In this document: piece by piece, positions 49,330 to 61,560 of the stretch | How positions within the stretch are numbered: the first letter of the stretch is position 1 | Layout: every line of letters begins with the position of its first letter | NCBI GenBank assembly: GCA_013398055.1 | Contig: VZRS01007545.1 | Coordinates: 1 to 64,000, forward strand | Reading direction: 5' to 3' | DNA: 64,000 nucleotides | Source of the DNA: Ifrita kowaldi | Taxonomy: Eukaryota > Chordata > Aves > Passeriformes > Cinclosomatidae | The notes under the pieces: model-generated | Database searches by the model: none | The model's input: only the letters and a program-made list of their open reading frames with translations | Told to the model about the DNA's origin: nothing | Position numbers and translations under genes: made by a program

Positions 49330-51227
49330 CGTAAGGAATAAACATTACCAGACAGCAGCATTTTCAGGGTCTCACCCTTCATCCCCTCCATAGTGCTAGA
49401 ATTCCAAACATTGTCTCTTTTTCCTTTCAGACTCAAAATCCCACTATGTTTTAATGTCGCTTCTGAGAACATTTCTCCTGAGTCAACATGAAGTTTGTGT
49501 TATGAATGGATGCTGTGGGTTTATATAAGTCCCTGCCTTTTGCTCAGGCCTCTGGCAGCAGGCAGTCACTTTATTGAGGTGGCCAGCACCCCAAGACCCA
49601 CTCTCATTCACAAGTTCTTTAATAATGGCTGATTCAGTCTGTTATAGAATGAATTATTTATTTAATAGACACAAAACTAACAGACATAAGACTTAAAACT
49701 GACTGTTACTACACAGGAATAAGACAAAAGGGAGTACTAGTATTACACATGCAGGGTTAAAGGTACCATTGATTTTATGGCTAGCAAAGAAATATTATGA
49801 CTTAGGATCCAATGTTCTTACCATCCAAATCCTGATGGAGCACACATAGAAATCTTTTCCCTCAATTCCCAGGAAAGTAACTGCGGAATCTGCTTCCAGA
49901 CCCAGGGAAAAAGTCTTGCACACCTTCAGGGCGTGTGGGTAGAAGGCTTCTGCCTCTGTGATAATTGTGTGGGCTTTTATAGACATAAGAACCATGTCTT
50001 TCAGTCAAGAATATTTATTTTTCTTTCATCTCTTCCCACATTTGCTTTCCAGACTAAGATGTTGATTCTTAGCTGGGGGCCTCAGCCCTTTGGGCACCAG
50101 AGATGACTCCGTGCTTGGCCTGTGACCTGCCTGGGTTCTCTCTTGCATGTGCACCAGCCATCTGTGGTAGAGTGGGGGTAGACACGTGCTGCCATAGTTT
50201 GTTTCCCTGAACACTTTTGCAAACAAAATTTCATTTTTGACTTGTGTTTGTGGATAACAAATAAGAGTGAAAAGATGATGTGATTTAATGTCTTTGGGAG
50301 ATGTTTGAAGTTTTACTTGTTTGGCACATCTTGAATTTTTTTCTGTAGGAAACAGCATTTTTTGTTTGTAAACAGATAATACTGGCATGTCTTCTGAAGA
50401 AGCGTAACATAATTTTGTCATGCTACAGTAGCAGAACATACACTTTCTGAGAGTATAATCTTTGCATGTATTTAGAGTTATCTCTGTGAAATGCTATTAT
50501 AAATAATTAAGTTACTATTTTTGCTCTTCTTAGGGACTGGCACCAATAAGTTTGACTAGTAACCTCATCCAAAAAAGGGAATTAAACTTATGTCAGTTTT
50601 TTTAAAGTGTGATTATTAACCTCTGTACTAATTCATCTGGCAAACCAATAGAGTATATGCTGTACTTCAAATATTAATTTTCTTTGAACTTTTTTTAACC
50701 AAGTGCTGCCTTTGGGGCTGTGTTTAAAGTTGTAAGGACTGTGTTTGGCTATCTTAATTAAAAGTATTCAATTAACCCAAACAAAGCTGACTCTGAAGTC
50801 TAAAACATTTCCAAACCTGATAAATGATTGCAAAGTAAATAACTATTGAATGAAGAATAATTGATTTTTTTCCCTTGAAATCTTAAATCAAAAAAAGGTA
50901 TTTATTTTCTTATAAATAATTATGCAATTAAGGAAATATTTAATTGCTAGAGTGACACTTGGTAATTAAACTGAACAAGAATATAACACCATTGCAATAG
51001 AAGGCATGAGTATCTATGAAATCTTTTTGAAAATTTTATGTTTTTAGGATGAGATATTATACTGCAGGTTTTTTGGTAAGGTCTTAAATCTCTTAAAGCT
51101 TTTGTACTACTACAAGGTCAGATGGTTTATTTGTCACTGGATGGTATTTCTTAGACCACTGTGTCCCGTGTTAAGTAACGTGCCCTTCAGCACAGCCAGT
51201 CCTGTTGTCTGCCCTTCAGACTCAGAA
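49330..51227. other. Intergenic stretch, possible constrained AT-rich block
   Basis: A 137-codon minus frame at 50026-50439 is the longest in the window but has no recognisable domain. From about 50460 to 51010 the DNA is rich in AATTA/TAATT words (for example AATTATGCAATTAAGG), reminiscent of homeodomain-bound conserved elements. TTTATATAAGTCC near 49520 looks like a TATA box but no element around it is identified. Confidence 0.45.
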
Positions 51228-51400
51228 TCATAGAACATTCTGAGTTGGAAGGGATCCACAAGGATCGCCAAGTCCAGCTCCTGGCCGTGCACAGGACAGC
51301 CCTGAGAATCACACCATGTGCTGAAGAGCATTGTACAAATGCTCACTCACTGCGCGGGCAACTCTTGGAATGCACTGAAACCTCTTTTCCCACCTTGGAG
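51228..51400 (-). mobile_element. CR1 LINE 3' end
   Basis: The plus strand reads AATCATAGAACATTCTGAGT, TGGAAGGGATCCACAAGGAT, CGCCAAGTCCAGCTCCTGGC, CGTGCACAGGACAGCCCTGA, GAATCACACCATGTGCTGA. This is the reversed 3' end of the CR1 subfamily with the ATTCTGAGTTGG signature. Similarity weakens after ~51340. The 95-codon plus frame over it is a shadow. Confidence 0.9.
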
Positions 51401-51819
51401 GCCCGGATGCAAGGATCCCTGACTCTCCTCTTCTACTTCTCACTCTCTTTACACCAGTTTTGCAATCCCATGTTGCTGCAAGGCTTTAATGTACCTTCTT
51501 GCATGCACATATTCACATTCACAAATTCTTAAGGAATTTTTCCTGATTCAGTAGGAAAGTTAATTGTGCTGAGGAGTAAATTTATTGGGAGTGGTTTTTG
51601 TGAGGGAAGAACAGGTTCAGTAGATCATAAGAATGAGATATTTCCATAGTAGACAAGGAACTTTCCTTAAATTCTTCCTCAACTTCTTGATAGAGCTAGA
51701 AATCTTTGTTTGGGAAATGCTTCCACAGAGAGATGGAAGCTCATCTTCTCCAAAACACATAAACCTGTGAATGCTAAAGGCCTGGGTGCAGGGAGATTTC
51801 TCAGTTTTCTGACAGTTTC
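51401..51819. other. Intergenic stretch, nothing recognised
   Basis: Lies between a CR1 and a compact LTR. No retroviral internal sequence is recognised on the plus strand upstream of that LTR, and no clear polypurine tract. Confidence 0.5.
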
Positions 51820-52100
51820 TGTGTGAAAGCCTTGCTTTCTCATGGACGCTACAGGAAAACAGTTGAGAGATTTTGTAAACAATGGTATTGTTATGATACC
51901 AAGCAGAAAATACCTGAAGTAAGTGTTACTGGGTTCAGCCAATCCCTCTGGGAGGAGGTTGGTCACAGAACCAATACCCTTATGTCAGTCCAGCGTGCTA
52001 AGGTATATAAGCGCATCTGTAAATTAATAAAGTGTCGGTTTTCTTCTCATCATAAACCATCCATGTCGCTTTCTTCCTCGGTCTCTGCTCACTAGTGACA
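51820..52100 (+). mobile_element. Compact retroviral LTR (alpha/beta-like layout)
   Basis: The promoter layout is that of a short retroviral LTR: CCAAT at 51938 and again in AACCAATACC near 51970, a TATA box in GGTATATAAGCGCATC (about 52002-52010), then AATAAA near 52025, a T/C-rich GTCGGTTTTCTTCTC stretch, and an end candidate CTAGTGACA at 52100. TATA and poly(A) signal are only ~20 bases apart, as in avian alpharetrovirus LTRs. The start at TGTGTGAAAGCC (51820) is a guess; a shorter version could begin at TGTTACTGGG (51924). No target-site duplication is matched. Frames crossing it are not genes. Confidence 0.6.
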
Positions 52101-54763
52101 TAAACCCAGTAGGCAGATGACAGGAAAGGAAAGAAAGAGCAGAAGCAGACTTTTCCCCATTTCTCAAGTCATGTTTTCCAAGCCATAGTTTCACAGTCTC
52201 ATTTTTCTGACTTAAGTTTTAACTGTCCAACAGTCCACACGAGAGTGCAGCTGGTGACACTTAGCTGTACTGGAGTGAGAAATTAGCTGATGATTTGAGG
52301 AAATGTTGTAGGCTAATTCTTGTGTGGAGAGAACCGAATAGTGAACTGATTAAGGGGATTAACTCTGTGAGATTAATTATAACGAAGAGTCATGAATCTA
52401 AGAATATATTGGAATGTGTATTGGTGCCTAAAGCTTGGAGTTTATGGGATGGGAGTAAATGAGCAAAAGGAACTCTGAAAAATAGGAAGGAAAATAAAGT
52501 AGTTGAAAAATCATTTTAAATTTTTCCCTCAGCAAAAGGATTGATTTCACATGAAAAAATATATTTAAAATTCCACTGTCCCCAAGAGACTTCTTGAGTT
52601 AAATTTGTACTATTTTTCCCTCTTAGTGAGTTAGACTGAGAAACTTAACCTCAAATTTGAGCTCAAAGTTCAGATCTCACTGCTGCATTAATGTAAGTCC
52701 ACATTGGCATGGCTAAATCGGTACTTAAGAAAAGAGTGAAGTATATATTCGATTCATTTGATTTCCTCCATGGCCTTTCTTAAAAGAGCTACTCTTAATT
52801 TTCCGAAATGAGACAAATGCCCAAGGTTTAATTGGTGTCTACAGGGAAGTTGGAATTTAGGTTGCAAGAAGATACCAATTGCAGAAGTGAGAAAAAAAGA
52901 AAGAGTATGACAATACTGGGCTATTTGCTGACTAACTTGTGCCAGTGTGAACCAGTAACGATCCTAATTGCCTTGATGTAAGTCCTTTCCAAGGGCAGTA
53001 GAAGTTGTAATGAGAATATACTGCATTGAACTCAGTTGTTTTTTCCTAATATTTTAAAACTTTACTTTCCAATTGCAATGTTCTTTTACAGACAGCTGTC
53101 TGAAAACTAAATCTCATTTACTATGACATATTGTCTTCAAAATACTTCTTCTCCATCAAAGTACTGATTTATTGACTCTGTTTGAACTGATATTTTCCTG
53201 CACTCTGCACAGTGCCTCAAAAATGGTCATGAGTCCTATCTTTTCATTAGGCCCGATGCTCTCAAGGGGTTCAGAAGAGGCCTTGTTAGTTCTGGTGTAC
53301 TGAAAAGCCTTGAGGTTTTTTTTCTGGACAAGTAGTCTCATAACAACTAAATTATGCCTTTAAAATAATGGTTTATTTAAAGGTCTACATTATTTGGGGG
53401 TGGGGACTTACAAAACTGTGCAACTGCAGAAATTGATTGTAAGAAATTATCTAGTAAGCCTGATTCTGCTTTGTGCTTTGAAAAATCATGTCCTTCTCTA
53501 TGCTGGGAATTATCTTCCTGCAATCTACATGCTGCTGTAAAGAGCAGAATATATTTAGCTACCATTTTTCTTGTAGAAAAAAGGTATGACTTCAGTAAAA
53601 GCAGGTCAAAAAGAGGTTAGAAGTTACAGCTTTTGGAGGAACATTATGCTAATTCAGACATTAGCCTGGAATTTAGTTATTTCATATCACAGAAGTGCAC
53701 CTTAATTTCTCAGTAATACAGAGCTATGCAGAGAGGGAACAATATTCTGTTCTCTGTTAAAGCTGTTGTCTTAGAGGAAACAGAGGGCTGGTTCTAACAC
53801 AGAAAAAAGTACAGGGTAAGGAGTCCACCTTGCACTATATGTAATTTTAACTCTTCCAGAAGAAATTGCTGTACACTTTGAAATCTCTGCCTTTACATAT
53901 TTCCAGCTATCTGCCAGGTGCTGATAGTGAGGCTCAGAGATTTCTGGTAACAGAAACTGAACACTGTAGGTATTGTGCTGGAGTCTGAAATCAGGTTTAA
54001 AATAAAAATGAAGTAGCAGATGTGGGTTTAAATAGATTTCATTATGTTTCATTAGGTTTTGCACTTCAATAATCTCTCATAGACTACTCCTCAGTAGAAT
54101 AGAAGCCTTAAATCCATGAGGCATTGGGATACAATTAGCACTCTTAGAAGGAACTAGAATAGAGAAGATAATACCATTGGGCCTGGAGGATTAGGATGCA
54201 CCTAATGCCTTGCCTATTCCATAAATCTTTCCGGGGTGTCATCAAGCTTGCAATTACAGAACATGATTATTTATGCAAAGTTTCATTTCCCGTATTACAT
54301 TCCAGTCATAAGCAATCATACTAAAAATTTTTGCTATTGTGCAATTCATGCTCCACTACCCTGAAGCACATACAAATTTACTTTCTGTTCTGTTTAGGTA
54401 GAAAGACTGAAACTAAAGTATTAATTGTCTTCTAAGTTATGTCTTTCTGCCCCACAAATTTAACATATCAGATTGTCATGACTTGGGGCATTTCTGAAAC
54501 ACAAAAATAACTTTATGGTTTTGGTATAGTCTATATAAAATAAAATTTTGAAAAAGAGAATTTGGTCTTGTTGTAGCTTCAAGTATGCTGAAAGCATTTA
54601 ATATATTATAGGGCCTCAGTGTTCATTATGAAAACTGTACAAATATGTTGAAACTCTACAGAAAAATGCCAACCATCTCTTTGGTAAGTGTAACAAAAAC
54701 AGACTGAAGTCAGGTGCTGATGAATTCTTACACCATATTAATGTAGAATATCCTAAGTACAGA
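52101..54763. other. Intergenic stretch, nothing recognised
   Basis: Frames are at most 97 codons (53771-54064, minus) with no motif. AT-rich throughout. No repeat seen by eye. Confidence 0.5.
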
Positions 54764-55130
54764 GTTATGGAATCACAAAGTCAGTGAATGGTTGGGGTTG
54801 GAAGGGACCTCTGGAAATCCTCTAGTTCCACTCCCCTGCTCAAGCAGGTTCGCCTTGAGCAAACTGCAAACTGGGATATATCCAGGAAGGTTTCCAGTAT
54901 CTCCAGAGAAAGAGACTCCACAGCCTCTCTGGGCAGGCTTTCAGTGCTCTGTCACTCTGAAAGTAAACAAGTTTTTCCTCATATTCAGACGGAACTTCCT
55001 GTATTCCAGTTTGTTCTCACTTGATCAGTTGCCCCTTGATCAGTTCTCACTTGCCCCTTGATCAGTTGCCGGGCACTGCTGAAGAGAGTCTGGTCCATCC
55101 TCTTGACACCCACCCTTATGGTTGTATGCA
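54764..55130 (-). mobile_element. CR1 LINE 3' end with an internal triplication
   Basis: The plus strand reads GGTTGGGGTTGGAAGGGACC, TCTGGAAATCCTCTAGTTCC, CCCTGCTCAAGCAGGTTCGC, GTATCTCCAGAGAAAGAGAC, TCCACAGCCTCTCTGGGCAG, then AGTGCTCTGTCACTCTGAAA, a reversed CR1. TTGATCAGTT occurs three times (55021, 55036, 55058) where typical copies have one TTG.CCTCTTGTCCTG segment, so this copy has a local duplication. Similarity ends with CCATCCTCTTGACACCCACC. The overlapping plus frames (78 and 89 codons) are shadows. Confidence 0.93.
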
Positions 55131-56854
55131 TCCTTGGGATAAGAAGATAGAAGGTGGATCCAGGTATGGAGGTCTCAGCTAAAGGACGCTGGGTGCATGA
55201 TGAAGATAATGCCCCTTTTCAGAGAACCAAGTACTTTTTAGAGAAGTAAAATGACCTTACATCACGGACCATTAATTGGGTGAAACTAGTCTTTGGTAAT
55301 TGCAAGGACCATTAATTCGGTGAAATTAGTCTTTGGTAATCCCACGAAACAGAGATTTTTTCACATATTTCCAGTCTTTACTGAGCTATATTCAAGATAT
55401 AACATTCAAGTACTCAACCCCAGATTTTTTGAAAATAATATATTACTAACACATCACCACTGTCATCCTGTGATGAAAATTTTGCAAAAACTAATGTTGT
55501 ATAAATTTTTTTTCTTTTTAATTTCCTTCATATTAAAACTTTGCATCACACAGAAGCAATGGAATGGACTGGGTGACCATGTAAGGTCCAAACCCTGTAT
55601 TTCTGTGTTTATTAGAGCTATTTAGGTAAGCATATTTAGGTTGTCCATTGATGGTTTTGTTGTAAGTTAAAAAAAAGTTTACCAAAAAAGAAAATTCAAC
55701 TACATGTCACTAGCTGTCCAGTTGTTAATCAATATTAATTAATGAGTGACATCTATCACAAGTGATAATTTCTTTTTTAAATAAAAAATATTTTGGCTTG
55801 TAACTGTAATAATTCATTCGGGTCGTTCAGCAAAAATATTTTGCTGCATCTCTAAATGACTACTCTACCACTGCCTATCTCAATAGTTCTAGGTATTGGT
55901 CAATAAAGAATCATCTCATTAATTATTGTTCACTAAGACAAGAATGGGAATGGCAGTATAAACACAGATTAAGTATTTATATTCTTCTCTGTCTGACAAT
56001 GGCAAGCGGTAGATATCTGAGAAGAGCTGGGTAAGTTAGTGATGCTCCCTGTACTACTATTTGGTTTTTCTATTGCTCACATCTGCAGGGACCTTTCTTT
56101 CATAAAATGTATTTCCTCAAACCTTAACCAACAGGGGAAAACTTGTTCCTAATAAAGACATTAAATCATGAAGTATGTACACGGAGGAGTTCTGAAGCTA
56201 TGCAGACTTCAAAGGTTTCTTTCTTATGTTAATGATCTTTAGAAAGGAAGACAGGGTAGAACAGAAATCAGTTATATCCCACACAGGTATCCTTAGTACA
56301 GGTATGCTTCTGATCCATGACACAAACTATATTTTTAGTTAGAAATAAACCACATGATCAAAAATGACACAGCCTGTCCTTTATATCCAAGATTAATACC
56401 TTATCATAAGTTCTACAGTGAACAGCTCACCAACAATTTATTTTTACATTACTGATGAAAATTGAAAGGACCAAAAGTCACAGGGTTATTAAGCTTTTTG
56501 CTATAAAGCTAGGAATTAAAAAAAGCTCCTGGATTTAGTAAGTTAATCTAATTAATGACGCCATACATCGCTACCGATGTTGGCCAAATACCTGCTCTAG
56601 TTTTCTACTGTCTCTACAAGTAGAGACTTTTCTGGAATGAGAAATATTATGTGAGTAAGTCTTTATTACTCGATTGAACTATTTTAGTATGACAATTTAA
56701 GAAAAAGAAAAAAGATTAGATCTTGTTGAAGCACAGATACATTCAAAAAGTCTATTAATAGTTGCAACTCCAGAAAGAATTAGTAAGAAATATTATAGAG
56801 AAAATGGGATCAACTCTTTTCTACACAGAGATAAATCTGGTTCAAGTCAGGCAA
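55131..56854. other. Intergenic stretch with a 35-bp near-tandem duplication
   Basis: Contains the duplicated unit at 55266-55340. At 55562-55608 TGGACTGGGTGACCATGTAA followed by CTGTATTTCTGTG resembles a minimal CR1 tail on the plus strand, too short to be sure. Otherwise nothing recognised. Confidence 0.5.
55266..55340. repeat. 35-bp unit repeated at a 40-bp period
   Basis: GGACCATTAATTGGGTGAAA... (55266-55300) and GGACCATTAATTCGGTGAAA... (55306-55340) differ at two positions over 35 bases and are separated by TGCAA. Confidence 0.9.
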
Positions 56855-57290
56855 GGAACTATCGGAGAGGGTCCAGGGGAGGGTTATGAGGATGACTAAT
56901 GGTCTGGGCCATCTCAACAAGCTAAGCCTGTTTAGCCTGGAGAAGAGACAATTGAGATGGGTCTTACCAATGTATACAGTATCTTATTGGTGGCTTCCAG
57001 GAGGATGGGCCAGAGTCTCTTCAATGGTGCCCAGCGACAGGACAAGGGGCAACAGGCACAAACTGGAACACAGGAAGTTCCATCTGAATATGAGGAAAAA
57101 CGTGTTTACTGTGAGAGTGACAGAGCACTGGAACAGAGGTTTTGGAATATCCTTCACTGGAGATCCTGAACACCTGCTTGGATGCAAACCTGTGCAACCT
57201 GCTCTAGGTGAACCTGCTTGAGCAGGGAGGTTGGACTAGATGACCTCTCGGTGTCCCTTCCAACCACAGCCAGTCTGTGATTCTGTGTGG
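56855..57290 (+). pseudogene. CR1 LINE 3' end: ORF2 C-terminus and 3' UTR
   Basis: The open frame at 56886-57221 (111 codons) is a relic of the CR1 ORF2 C-terminus. In order it reads GHLNKLSLFSLEKRQLRW, then VPSDRTRGNRHKLEHRKF, HLNMRKNVFTVRVTEHWN, matching family forms LFSLEKRRLRGDL, VVPSDRTRGNGHKLKHRRF.LN and RKHFFTVRVTEHW.RLP. The following DNA, TTGAGCAGGGAGGTTGGACT, AGATGACCTCTCGGTGTCCC, TTCCAACCACAGCCAGTCTG and GATTCTGTG, is the CR1 3' end. The reverse-transcriptase domain is absent, and the middle (FSLEKRQLRW to VPSDRT) carries an altered stretch, so it is not functional. Confidence 0.95.
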
Positions 57291-60200
57291 ATGACCTATT
57301 ACTTTATAAACATGCTTAAAAAATGCATAGTGTATTTTCTGGTTTTGGTTTTTTTTTTTTTTACTGCCATTGATTGAGTAAAGTTTAGATACTGCCTAGT
57401 GTTTAGAGCAGTATTATGAACTGCTGTGATTTCTCTCTCTGACTCCCTCACATCAAACATAAGGTGTATATTCTAATTAACTGGTGTTTATAACTGTAAA
57501 AGGAACATTCTTATTCAGTGTAAATAATTTGTTTTAATAGGGAAGTTTTTAGATTTTGGGACTGGGTTACTTTAACACTATACCAAACAGTTCTTAAGCA
57601 CTGATCACAGGTTTGTAAAAGCCAACATTTGTTCCAGTCAGGGAGTCTGGAGGTGGCTGCCCTCATCTTGCATGTAAGAAAGTTTAATAGCGAAGACAAG
57701 ATCCATTAAATGTGTTTTGGCATTTATGTCAGAAAGTGATTGTAGGCTCATTTGATTTGCCAATATAAAGGTGGTCTAGAGATGAACAATTTCTCCCTGG
57801 AGGTTTCCTGCATCATGTCAGCATTTTCTTAGAGGTTTTGATCTAGTTGTGCAGTAATACCCTTTCGCATAAAATTTTTCAATGTAGTTCCTGTTACCAT
57901 TCTTAAGCAGTTAATGTCCAAATTTTTTAGTCCAAATATAGTTACTGATTTGAAGTTAATGTAGAAAGTTTCTTTCCAACTATTTTTTTTTCTGTCACTC
58001 TCATTTATTCATATACTTTATTGGAAGAAACATTTCCCTTAATTTTTTCAAAATCATGACATGATTCCCTAGCACCATGTTTATTCATGGTTACTTGATT
58101 TTCAGCTTATGCTGGCATAATAAAAACTTAGCTGTATTAGAGTACCCCAGAAAATTAAGGCAAATTGCCACAGGTGGGAAGTTCTTGTGTATGAGTTAGA
58201 GCACACAAAACCATGTGAATTATCTCAGAGTGTTAAAGTAGGTTGCTGTAAGCAAGATTTCTGAGGTCTGCAGGTTAAAAGCAATCATCTCCTTATCTGA
58301 GAATTTTTTGCTGTAGTTTATATCGGTTCTCTTTGGGTAAAGGGGCTACCACAAGTCACAGATCTGGCGTGATCAGGAGGACCCATGATGTGGAGTCACT
58401 AGTTGCACTAACTCCTGTTTTGTGTAGAGCCAAATCTGATACAGAGAGACAAGGCTTTGTGCATAGTGTCATGTTATCTCAGAGCACACAGGTCACTAGT
58501 AGAGTTCAAACCCTCTTGGCCTGCAGACCCTGAGTCTCTGCTGTCACAGAGTGCATGGACGGGTTTTTTGGGAAGGGCAACTGGCTCATACCAGAACTCT
58601 GACTCTCCAGACAGAGGCATCTTTCTTCTGGTTGTGAAAACTGAATTTTGAATTTAAATGTGCTCTCTGTCAGTACAATGAGGGCAGAGGGGGTGAGGCA
58701 CAGGAAGAGGCTTTCCTTCTAAAGAACTGCTCCTGAGAGAAGTGGGTGCTGAAAGCTTCAGGAGGGGCATGATGCAAAGATACAGCTCCTTCATTCGATC
58801 TCTGCAGTGTTCCAGGAAAGTGGGGTTACACTTTCATCGGAAATAAGCACAAATGAGGAAACACATACTTCCATTGCCAGTTTCTCTTCTTCATGGGAAA
58901 CCTGAATCTGGCTAACTTGCCAGGTGCAAAAAAGGCCAACAAGAATTTTTTCAATAGGAAACCACTGTGTACTGCATTACTTTTGTCTGCTTAATTTATC
59001 TTATGGTTTTTCGTATGTTACACACTGCAGAATGCATATTTTGGTATAAAGACGAGCCCAGCCAAGATGCATATGTTAAACTCAGTGCACAATTCTGTGT
59101 TTCTCCTAGCTTAACGATAGCCTAAAAAATTAATTTAACATTTAAATACTGGGAGTATCATAGAAAGAAAATAGTAATTCTTAAAAATATATGAAGTCTC
59201 ATGCATAAAAGTAAATTGAAAAGCTGAGAAAAGGTTAATGGTAAAGAAAATGAACAGGTACAAAATAATGTTAGTGTTAGGTTTTACAGAGCAGAAACAT
59301 TGTCTTATAGCAGGCAGAGGAAACACTCAAGGGAAAAAATACTGGTTTAATATGAGAACAAGGAAAAGAGAAGAGAAACTTAAAGGCAATTCAAGCTTGT
59401 AAGCTAACTGAATTTATCAGGAAGTAAGGAAAAAATAATATCTATTACAGTTGCCTGCAACAGAAGCTGGTTATGAAATGGAAAATGACACTGTCATAAG
59501 CCATTGTTTCAAAAATCAGATATATCTGAAACAAATTGTGTGTGATGTGCCAGATTATAGCATGAGAACTTTGGGTATTAACTTCAAAACTTCTGTCATA
59601 TTCCCTTTCTCTGGTGTTTCAAACACTTTGTAAAGAACAGTCAGACACAGCAACTAAGTTGATTAAAATATGTGTGTGGAAGACACTGAAGACATGAAAT
59701 TTATGACACTGCAGAGTAATTGTGGAAAAGATCTTTGTATATTACATATGATAACTTACTCAACTTGATGCAAATACCAAGGCAAGTAATTTAAATAGCA
59801 TTAATATGCTCTCTCAAACCCCTAACTAACTGAATTAAGTTTAATATCTAATACAATGAAAACTCAAATAAATTTTTCTTCAGACAAATCTTACAGCCAT
59901 TATTTATTTTAATCTAATATTCTATACATTGGTATATATGTTTATTTTTACTATTTTTGAAATCAAAACAGCCAAATTCAAAGTTCATCTGAGATGTATT
60001 ACTACTGAAGAAATACTGATGTGTTGTGACATGTTTCCTTTTCAGCATAGAGGTACTACACTACACATACAAAGTTGTGACTAAAAAACCATGCAGAAAG
60101 TCTTAAAATATCTATTTTGAATAGAAATATCTGTGTATTTTACCAGTTGTTAATTTGCTTTCTTTTAAAACTCTGAAGATGTCGTGGTTACCTTGAAAAC

Positions 60201-60807
60201 TTCACAGTGTTTTGCTCATGTGTCAACTCATTTGAAAATGCCCCTGCAAGGATTTGGGAGACAAACTGAATGCTGCAGGTCTGTGAATGGGACTGGCTGT
60301 ATTAAATTCCTTATGTTGTGTGGATTGTTTCTACTTCATACAACATTTTCTCCTTAAATATCAGTTCATTATTGATGGCTCAGATGTCTCAGATGTCTAT
60401 CCTCTTGCCCCTGACTGAACCTGTAAGCAGATGGTTCAAATAGATCCGAAAACTCTGGGTCTTTGGAAAAATGGCCAGGCTGGTGAGTTCCTTGTCACAG
60501 TGCTGAGAAGCATCAAATGACTGCTTAGAAATGAGGGATCTGATTTGGTGGTTTTCCATAGGTTTCAGAGACCCAGCCTGGCTTATTCTTTTCTCTATTA
60601 TTTTGGTAGATTGTGTGCTTTTCAAGATCAGCCTCTACAATGAATGGGTGTTACCGCTTTCCTTCTTGTAGTAGAGTTGAACTGAAGGCAGATCTTGAAC
60701 AGAACAGATCAGGACAGATGAGATCTTGGACAGACAGATCTGAGTAGAGAGTTTTTGCTTTGCTGGGCTTGACAGTACAATTCAGAAGACTAAACCTGCT
60801 AAGCCCC
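57291..60807. other. Intergenic stretch, nothing recognised
   Basis: A T14 run lies at 57349-57362. A slightly GC-richer block is at 58330-58620 without a motif. Frames are at most 78 codons. Near 60690-60750 the word ACAGATC/AGATCTTGGACAG recurs several times. Confidence 0.5.
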
Positions 60808-61221
60808 TGTTACGAACCAATCTAAACCGATAAGAGCAAAGAAAACTAGGTCTCTGTGAATAAAATGGATCAAACCCAGAAATGTTCAAAATATACCCCA
60901 AAACTTGATTAAAATCAAATGAGGTTAGATGTTAATGTCAAAAAAATTGATATATTTTATTTAAAAGTAAAAGAGGTAAAGAGGAAGAAAGATAAAAGAA
61001 AGAAAGAAATAGAAAAAGAGGTGTGTGGGGGAGACAGGGAGAACGACAGGGGTTAGGTAGAAACATATCACTCGTCCTTGGGTCCCAGTGACGTCTCGTG
61101 GCTTCCCTCTATCTGGTCTTGGTGGTGAAGGTCCCCTACCATGGAAAAATATAGAATTCAATGGATGAATATATGTTTGGGCAAGGTGGGAACGCCCAGG
61201 CGCCTCCCCTAAGACTCAACA
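60808..61221 (-). mobile_element. Possible LTR (minus strand), unclassified
   Basis: Bounded by TGTTACGAACCAATC at 60808 and CTCAACACA at 61221, that is TG...CA on the minus strand. Inside, read on the minus strand, is AATAAAATATATCAA (poly(A)-signal-like), preceded by a long C/T-rich tract (plus-strand GAAA repeats 60970-61020). Several CpG sites (60813, 61054, 61075, 61092, 61097) are unusual for old neutral DNA here. I see no primer site, no paired LTR and no matching target duplications, so this is a suggestion only. Confidence 0.3.
60966..61022. repeat. Purine-rich GAAA-type simple repeat
   Basis: AGGAAGAAAGATAAAAGAAAGAAAGAAATAGAAAAAGAGG-type sequence (given in pieces): imperfect GAAA repeats, purine on the plus strand throughout. 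Confidence 0.8.
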
Positions 61222-61492
61222 CAAAGCAAAACTAAAATGATTGGGTTTGGAAGGTGATTAATATTTGGTTAGCTTTTAATAATTATTACTGTGGGATTAT
61301 CTAATCCTAAATAACCATAAAAATGCACCAAACAAACCCAATCTGTTTAACTCAAATAATTTATTCTTAAAGAGAAATGTTTGGCTTATTTAATTCAATG
61401 TATTTTAAAATGAATATTTTATATTTTTTGCTCTTAATTAATTTTCTTGTCTTGGCAATCTAACTTCTAGAAATGTAACGCTGGGACAACTA

Positions 61493-61560
61493 CAGAATCA
61501 GAATAGTTTGGGTTGCAGGAGACCTTAATCATCTGGCTTCAACTTATTTGCATTTAATAG
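61493..61560 (-). mobile_element. CR1 LINE 3' tail, short
   Basis: The plus strand reads CAGAATCAGAATAGTTTGGG, TTGCAGGAGACCTTAATCAT, CTGGCTTCAAC: the reversed CR1 terminus with a few substitutions. Only ~65 bases remain. Confidence 0.82.

Noticed and set aside
49500..49600. TTTATATAAGTCC followed by a T/C-rich segment as another LTR promoter
   Set aside because: No TG start, CA end, poly(A) signal at the right spacing or similarity to the other LTRs.
50026..50439. Longest open frame (137 codons, minus strand)
   Set aside because: No domain, signal peptide or family motif. One frame of this length is expected by chance in 64 kb of vertebrate DNA read in six frames, and I see no flanking splice or promoter support.
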